Shown here: positions 56,641 to 64,000 of the stretch, one piece after another | Layout: every line of letters begins with the position of its first letter | Numbering within the stretch: position 1 is the stretch's first letter | Position numbers and translations under genes: made by a program | Notes under the pieces: model-generated | Seen by the model: only the letters and a program-made list of their open reading frames with translations | The model's database searches: none | What the model was told of the DNA's origin: nothing | Assembly (NCBI GenBank): GCA_036897095.1 | Contig: JAYMSP010000226.1 | Location: forward strand, 1-64,000 | From: Plantago elongata | Taxonomy: Eukaryota; Streptophyta; Magnoliopsida; Lamiales; Plantaginaceae | Reading direction: 5' to 3' | DNA length: 64,000 bases

Positions 56641-59600
56641 ATGCTAGATTACTTAATAATAAGAGTTCTCTACCCCCTCTTAGTGAAGGAGCCTGTCCCA
56701 AGTTAGTTATCTTATAAATATTTTTTACTAAGCGTACTTTCACGTATTAGTGTGCTCTTTAATAAGCACATATACATAATAGTTTATTATTAGAAAAGGA
56801 TATATTGTATCTTATGTCCTAACAAACTTCTTAAAAAAAGCCTTAACTATTTTTTTATAAAGCAAAAGCATTTTTCTTTAACCTGTAATATAAAAATCTA
56901 TATTATACTAGTTTTATAAATATTCTATAAATTAAGCTAGTTATACAAATACAAAGGGTAATATAGGAGTCTCTTTTTCTAAAGTGTACTCCTTTAAGGA
57001 ACAGTTCTTGGGTGAAAGGGTGTATCTTTCTTCTTTTGTAATACCCTAATATATTGGTAATAGAAGCTTAGAATAGAGCTACCTTACCCTAGTACACACC
57101 ACCTAATATTATTATTAGTTTACTAGAGCAAGACTTAAATTTAAATTCTCTACTGTATACTTAGAGGGAATAGGAGAGTACGCATCCTTGTAAGTACGAG
57201 AATATATATATTATTTTATCGATTTTAAATAACTAGTGATAAGTTTCTAATAAATTTTGTACTTAAATACTTAAGATAAGCAATGAATATAAGTTATCTT
57301 TATATATAGCTTAATAATATAATAAAAACTAGTAATGGGGTTTAGGAAAGAGCATATAAGATTTAATAAACCTTATAAATAAAAGGCAAAGTACTCGTCA
57401 CCAATAGTATAATATTTAATTATATAAAACTTAACTATGGAATACCCTACAAACTAAATTAACTGAAGGGTAGCATAAGGGGAAACTGCTCCCTAGCGCC
57501 TTATAGTTCAAAAAATAAAGTATTCCTTATTATATACGCTTTACTCGCCTTATATTTAAAGAGAAATCTATAAAATAATTTCTGGGGAGTTCTACCCTAT
57601 AATTTTATAATTAAGATTTTATAGACCCCTTCCTTAGTACTTAAGTTTAAAAAGAGATTCTTTAAATACTTAGGGTAAAGCAGCTACTTTTTAGGTAAGG
57701 GATGTATAAAATAGAAATTATCTCCCTCCTTCTTCATGTATTATTTTTTACTTTTAAAATACTAGGGAACTATCATATTTAAAATATAAAGTATATAGCT
57801 CTTCTTAAGTCTCTAGAGTACCTCGCTCACTATTTATGAGCACTTTCTTGAAACCAGTCTTCGCAAGTATAATTATTAAGTTGCTAGCTTAAATGAACTC
57901 CTAGTTATAACTTATACTTTGGGAAAGGACCTTATTAAGCTCTCTTTGTTAAAATTTAAAAGAATTTGTTAAGTCATCTCCTTATACACTAGGGGCACCT
58001 TTAATTTATTATAATAAATAAGATAGCTTTTACTTAATAAGTTTTTAAATAAAAAGTGATACGTCTTCCTTAATTAATCTAGAATTCTAGAGTCGGACAG
58101 GGTACTCTCTTAATTATAAAAACTATACTAAAAGGATAATTTTAAGGTAGAGTTACATACCCCTTTACTACATAAACTAGGGGTGGATGCTATCTTAAAG
58201 AATATAATTTTTATGTATAAAATGAAGGAGGAATTCAAGTATACTTTATTACTGCGAGGTACAAGGAGTCCCTTATGATTAGAAAGATTCTATGCCCTTT
58301 CTATACTTGCCCAATAATAATTTTTTAATACATGAGTTTCTTACTCAAGGGTAGAATTTCTATCTATTATTATACACCAAGAAAAGGTGTATGTTCTCCT
58401 ATAAAAATAGCACTAAAGTATTAGGGTAAAAGATTTGGCACCCTCTAGCCTAGTAAGTAAAGTACTCTAGATAAACTCTTCTTTATGTAAATATGAAATA
58501 AAGGTATTCTATAGTATAAAGAAAGGCTCTATAATCTTAACAATAGTAGCAGGATATTTAGCTTACACAAGTATTTCATATTATGTAAAGTTAGTAAGTA
58601 CTCTCTTCTCTAATAGAGTATTTTAAGATGTTAGTTATTGTTAACACTCTGTGATCTCTAATCTACTTTAAGGAGGAGTATACTATGTTAGTAATAAGTG
58701 TGTAAGTAAGCAAACCATGAGGTCTTTTCTTTTATAGATCTAATTTGTATAGGAAGTACCTAATAATTATGGAACTTGTCAAGAAAGAGGGAGTATTTTT
58801 TACTAACCTCTATCAACTATAAATATGGCTTTATACTAAATAGGTGACTAGGGTAAACTTATGTAGAAGCAATTTCTTCATGTGAAGACTTATGTAAAGA
58901 GAGTATTGCACAAATACATTCTACATTAGGGCTGCTTAGTATAAGAAGAAAGGGCATGTTACCTAGAATACACCTATTATTTATTATCTCATTATCGCTT
59001 GCTATAAGCCACTCTTTGATAAATGTTTGGCTCTAAGTACCTTTTTCATAACTACGTATTTTATAGATTTTAGAAGTAAGACTTAACAGGTCATTTTAAA
59101 TAGTAACTCACTAACAAATAGGGAACACTATAGATTATTAACTACTAACTCTTAAGGAGCTCCTGCCCAATACATTTTATATTATAGTGAAAGTTTAGAC
59201 TTAATACCTTAGAGACTCGCTAATAAATGGAGAATAAAGCACTATTAGATGCCTTGCTTTATTAACCCTTAAGTAGAATGTAAATTCCCTTATCTCTTTA
59301 AATTAAATATTTTATAGTAAGCTGAGTATTTATTATTACTTTTTCTTAATTAAGCTATGGATCTTATAAATTATAAGTATACTCTGGAAATACTCCTCTA
59401 AAAAGGCAGGCGATCTTTTTCTAGGAATATTGGTATATTTGAAAATAGTTAAGATGATAAATTAGATTTTATTTAACCTTATAATTGAGCTACCTTTAGT
59501 ATGAACTATGCCTTTAGCTTCAAATGGTATAGTACTCCTTTCCTTCTTTCTTCAAGAGCTAAAGTATTATTAATAAGGGAGTCTTATATTTCTATATCTC

Positions 59601-62600
59601 TAAGGATAACTTATTACTTATAAACAACTTGTGTATGTGTAACTTATATTTCCTTAACAAGTCTTTAAGATATAATAAATCATATAGTATTTTCTCTTGG
59701 GATAATAAATTATTAGGACATAATCCCATAGGGAAAATAGTATAATTCTCTATCTTCAACTAGTGTATATAACTTAATACTTAGAGCACGCCCTTAATCT
59801 ACTAATAAATACGCTCATAAATAGTATTACTAAACTAGGTACTTAATATAAATAATCTAGAGTTATAGTAAGGAATATATGCACCTGTCAGGGGCAGTAG
59901 TATCCCCTGCCTAAGAATTAATAAAATTATTTTAAGGTACACATAAGTGTCTTGTCTCTGTAAGTAGTTCTCTAATATATGAGTAAACGCCGGGTGAGGG
60001 CCCATGTTCTTTATTCAATAACTATAGAAACTATAGAGTTAAAGGTTAATAGAGAAGGGATATAATTTCTTTATTCGTTGGTATTTTTTTAGTCGTATGG
60101 GTATATTCTCTGCCCTATACTTTACCCCTGTGGTTAGAATAGTTTAGAAATAGAATCCTGTTACTTATGAATATGTTCTCATAGGCATATAAGGTTTTTA
60201 CCGTAGTAATATACCTTTTATATAAGGACTTTATAAGAAATACTCTTTCTTTTCGAGTTTACTATTATAGTGTGGACTTATACATTACGCATGAATCTTA
60301 AAATAACTTCATAATAATAGAAGTCTATATAGTGGGGGTTTTATTACTCTAGCAGAATTAAATTACAACAACGAGAAGTATACCCATTTCCGAGGTACTC
60401 AAAAGTAACTTAAGAAAAGAAGAGCGCTCCCTACACATATACTTAAGATATAGGTTAATTTCTTAAGAATAACTGGACACATCTTTCATTATAAGGTACA
60501 AGAGGCCCTATTACTATTCTATTACTTAATAATGCGTGCCTCAGAGTTAATAGTTATAACAAAGTATCTCTATAATAAGGCACGTATTTTAGAATTACAT
60601 GAGTTACATTGACATTTATATTTGGGAGAAGTGATTCTTACTAACTTATTGTATATAGAGTACTTGGGCATTAAGTACCTTTAGATGACTTGTACATGAC
60701 TTGCTAAATTATTACTCAAGAGGCTTTTTATTAAAGGGCTATAATTTGTACTTTATTACTAGAGGAGAACACAACCTCTTAACCCTACAAAGTATTCCTG
60801 TCCAAACGTACCTAGTAATTTAATGAAGGATATTTTATATTAAGTAATCCCGCTTACTTTCGCTAAATAATTATATAAATACGTAATAGTACCTAAAAAA
60901 GAAAAAGCTATATGTACCTCCTAGTATTTGTTAGACGCTATTAATTTGTATAACTAGATAAATTAAAGCTATAATTCTTGCTTAAGTTATCTAGTTATAA
61001 GGGTTGCTTAATTATATACATATACAGAGGTGTTTAGTTTAGGAATCTATATCTTTCCTTTATAGAGTCTCTTGCTATATTCTCTTACTAGAATAATATG
61101 GGTATTTAAGTATTATTCTAGTAAGAGATATTAGAAAAAAGAGATGTATTTCATAACAGTGTATATTTTACACATATTATAAAAGAAAACACCCCAAGAA
61201 GAGAGTTACTACTCCTACTACAACATTAATCTCTGGTTAAGAAAAGCTTGAAGTAAACTAGTATTTATCAAGTATTAAGTATATAAAATATTATACTATA
61301 AAGTTATAATAGAAAGTGCTGCCTCTCTTTTATGATAAAAGGCCCTATTAGAAATGCTATAAATAAGGGAGTACTACATTTATATGTTAGTGTTAGCTAA
61401 GCTCTTAGGAAGCCCTTGATATTTAAGTAACTACTGGTAATTACGGTTAGGTAATACCTCTCTTATAACTAAGTGATTATATCTTATTTATCAAAGAACT
61501 TATTATTCTTAAATACTAAAAAGAATGAGCTATACTTACTATATTAAACATCCTTCTTATAGAGAAAGTAGCATACTATTTATGAAATATTAGAGAGTTT
61601 TCCTATAACCACCGTACTTTTTATTAATGAAGACTTAAGCGGCTTAATTATATAGCCCTGTATCATACAAATGTAGAGCATATTATTCTATACAATTAAT
61701 ACATCCCTATACTAGAGTGACTAGTACTCCCTTAATAGACATAAAGATCGCGCACCTACATCTTACTAAAAAGGCATACACTAGAGAAGCCTCTCTTTTA
61801 TAAGTGCATAGTTATGCGCGTATTAGGATTACCTTTAACTCTTAGATATATAACACAAATGAAAGGGACTTAAATAACTCTTTATTGTAAGGTACTTGCG
61901 CAGTTAGAAAGAGTATTGCACCCTTATTCTATACTAGAATAAGTAAGTTCTCTCTTCGCACAAGTATAACATTATCTAAGGCACTTAATAAAGACTGGAG
62001 GGAAAGAAAGGACAAGCTACTCTCGCATAAATAAAGAGTTAAGTTAACTCTATAGGGAAAACCAGTATTCTCTCTTATATTTAAGGCATACATTTTTATA
62101 AAACCTAAAAAGTATTTCCCCTTAAAAGATACTATTAATAAAGGTACTTAGTAAGGCCTTTTAAGTAAAGGATATCAAGAGTAAATAATTGCTTCCTTAA
62201 AATATAAAGTAGCATTCCTTTTTTTTAGGAATTATTAAATAGAATTTTATGAAAATAAATGATACTTCACTTAAAGTTTTTATAGGTGCAAGGAATTTTC
62301 CAGTCTCCTAACTATACTTAATAAAAAGATAGATTTCATTTTAATTATGAATTTGTATATGATAGGTCACTACTAAAAGATTTTATTAACTTAAGAAAGA
62401 AGGGAATATTTATTACTTAGAGTATCTTAAAGATAGAGATAAGCTTACTTACGTTATTAAATAAAGTCCTTAGTTTATAAGAATAAGTAAGAACTCTTTA
62501 TGTACCCCTCTTAATATATACTTTTATTAGTAGGGATTATAGGAAAGGACAGCTTCTACCTCTCTACTATAGATAATATATTTATAGAAAGAGACTTACT

Positions 62601-64000
62601 TGTGCAATTATATATAAAAGCTTTTATTTTATAAAGAAAGTCTACTCGCTAGGATAAAACTAGGCTATTATAGCCTTAAGCTATAATACTTATTTTTAAA
62701 TAAAGCTATCTTAGCAAATAAACTTCGTGTTATAAAATACTCCTGGTACCCTAGTTTAAGCATTTCCTACTAGAGTTAGAAGAATAATTCTCTTCTTATA
62801 CTACCTTATTAAAGTATTGCTCTAAATGCTTTGTTGAGAAAATTTTTTATCCTGCTATATTCTTTTACTTTAGTGCTAAATTACATGATATTTTAAGATA
62901 GAATTGTGCTCGCTCTATAATAATTATAATGAATACATACCCTATGTTTTCTATAATATAAAATACTCTAAATGTACAGCTTACTTCTCTACTTAAATAA
63001 GGCACTTAAAGACGTGGTTATAAAGGGAAGAAGAACATATTCCCTAAACAACATCTTAGTCTTTCTAAATAATAGAATAAAGATAGCTCCTTCGCTTACA
63101 AATTCGCAGCATATTTAAGTAAGTAGAGGAGTTTGCTTATATTTAATCTTATATTTAAGTCTACTAAGTATTTACTATGTCATAAAGTGCCTCAGTAACT
63201 AGGGTCATTCGTATTATGTATGTTTACTAAGTTACCAATATAGTAGTATAGAATATTTGGCTTGTATTAGTTAATAATGAGCTCTCTCTCTAGCATAGCG
63301 TCTAATTTAGTATAAGGAATAGCGATGAAATTCTATTGAGCAATTTCTCTTTTATTAAGTCTTAAGTAAGAAAAAAGGAAATAAATCATACTCTCTTAAC
63401 TATAGTAAGAATATTTGATAATAAATAGGATTGCTTAAGTAACACTTTATTCTATAAATAAGGAAATACTCTATGTTCTCTTCTACTAGGGCATCTAAAT
63501 ATGGTAGAATAAATAATGTATTCTAGGCTTATAGTATAATCAATCACAAGTACTTTTCTCTAGTAATAGTATGCACTTTATATATACCTAACATTTCTAT
63601 AAGGATATTTCCTAGAGTATTTTCTCTAAAATATTTTATTATAAATAATAAATATAAGTAACTCTTCATAATACTCCAGCTCTTATATTCTTACTCTAGT
63701 TACTGGTTATTTAAAAGTTATATAAGTGTACCCGGTAGGGATTAACCAGCTTTTATGCAATAAATTATAGTAAGGAAATATAATAGATACGCGCCTAGTT
63801 TAATGTAAAATACTTTCTTCTTTCTTAATTAGTTAGGATATAACTCTATCTTCTTATAAATAAGAAAATATACTACGTAATAAAGATATTATTTTATATT
63901 AAGTAATATTGTATAGGTCAAGCATTAAGATATATTTTGCAAGCACTTCTGTAGTAAACTAGTATTAGATTTTCTAATATTCTTGGTTAAGGAAAGGGGG
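56641..64000. repeat. RIP-like AT-rich block C, no genes recognised, runs off the window
   Basis: The TpA-rich, CpA- and TpG-poor texture resumes from about 56,640 and continues to the window end. Survival of CpG words, for example gcgc at 61750-61753 and 63791-63794, again argues against CpG decay. No open frame of 60 codons or more is present in the roughly 7.4 kb, as expected when stop codons are this dense. The only structure that stands out is the inverted repeat at 61,081-61,128. The block probably consists of RIP-mutated repeats whose family cannot be read. Confidence 0.7.
61081..61128. repeat. Perfect 18-bp inverted repeat with 12-base loop
   Basis: The left arm tctcttactagaataata (61081-61098) is the exact reverse complement of the right arm at 61111-61128. 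The loop is 12 bases, and pairing stops at both ends. Even allowing for AT-rich composition, a perfect 18-bp hairpin at this spacing is unlikely by chance in 64 kb. RIP would be expected to disturb such an arm unless it had no CpA or TpG targets, and these arms indeed contain none. It may be the core of a small palindromic element, a fold-back produced by repair, or a cruciform-forming site. No gene lies nearby for it to terminate. Confidence 0.85.

Noticed and set aside
1-64000. tRNA genes, rRNA and telomere repeats.
   Set aside because: T-loop-like words such as ttcgaatc (43880 and 45923) have no matching acceptor or anticodon arms, no conserved rRNA segment was recognised, and ttaggg occurs only as isolated copies.
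1-64000. CRISPR array, or prokaryotic or organellar origin.
   Set aside because: There are no regularly spaced repeats and no dense coding as bacterial, phage or mitochondrial DNA would have. The near absence of coding plus RIP-type bias fits fungal nuclear DNA.
1-64000. A hidden defence or biosynthetic gene cluster.
   Set aside because: No run of genes, conserved domain or operon-like spacing could be found on either strand. The window looks like repeat-derived heterochromatic DNA.

Overview
The window reads as non-genic, AT-rich DNA from a fungus, most likely a filamentous ascomycete. The clue is a dinucleotide bias typical of repeat-induced point mutation (RIP): TpA is very abundant, CpA and TpG are scarce, and CpG words such as gcgc survive. 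RIP is a fungal premeiotic C-to-T process that acts on duplicated DNA, chiefly transposons. I recognised no protein-coding gene, rRNA, tRNA or CRISPR array in 64 kb. The longest ATG- or TTG-started reading frame is about 107 codons, which is within what chance gives at this base composition. No species can be named.

There are two textures. Three blocks carry the RIP-like bias (A about 1-17,800; B about 23,100-39,060; C about 56,640-64,000). They lie around two islands that are also AT-rich but have ordinary CpA and TpG (island 1 about 17,800-23,100, patchy; island 2 about 39,060-56,640, more uniform). Hand counts on single 60-base lines show the contrast. Bases 6001-6060 have 14 TpA, 2 CpA, 0 TpG and 13 G+C. 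Bases 26401-26460 have 11 TpA, 0 CpA, 1 TpG and 16 G+C. By contrast, 45001-45060 have 5 TpA, 1 CpA, 7 TpG and 22 G+C, and 53221-53280 have 3 TpA, 3 CpA, 4 TpG and 22 G+C. Edges were placed by eye and are good to a few hundred bases, except the left edge of island 2, which looks sharp.

The RIP-like blocks are best read as heavily mutated, long-dead repeats. Two places, about 14,995-15,303 and 33,120-34,480 on the + strand, keep stretches that are unusually open for such TA-rich DNA and may be eroded coding relics of unknown family. The islands may be single-copy DNA that escaped RIP, or much older AT-rich DNA whose bias has faded. The whole layout would suit constitutive heterochromatin, for example an AT-isochore, a subtelomere or a regional centromere, but the sequence alone cannot decide. 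The clearest individual structure is a perfect 18-bp inverted repeat with a 12-base loop at 61,081-61,128. Smaller items are a perfect 12-bp tandem duplication at the left edge of island 2, a run of ten G, and a few short palindromes and microsatellites.
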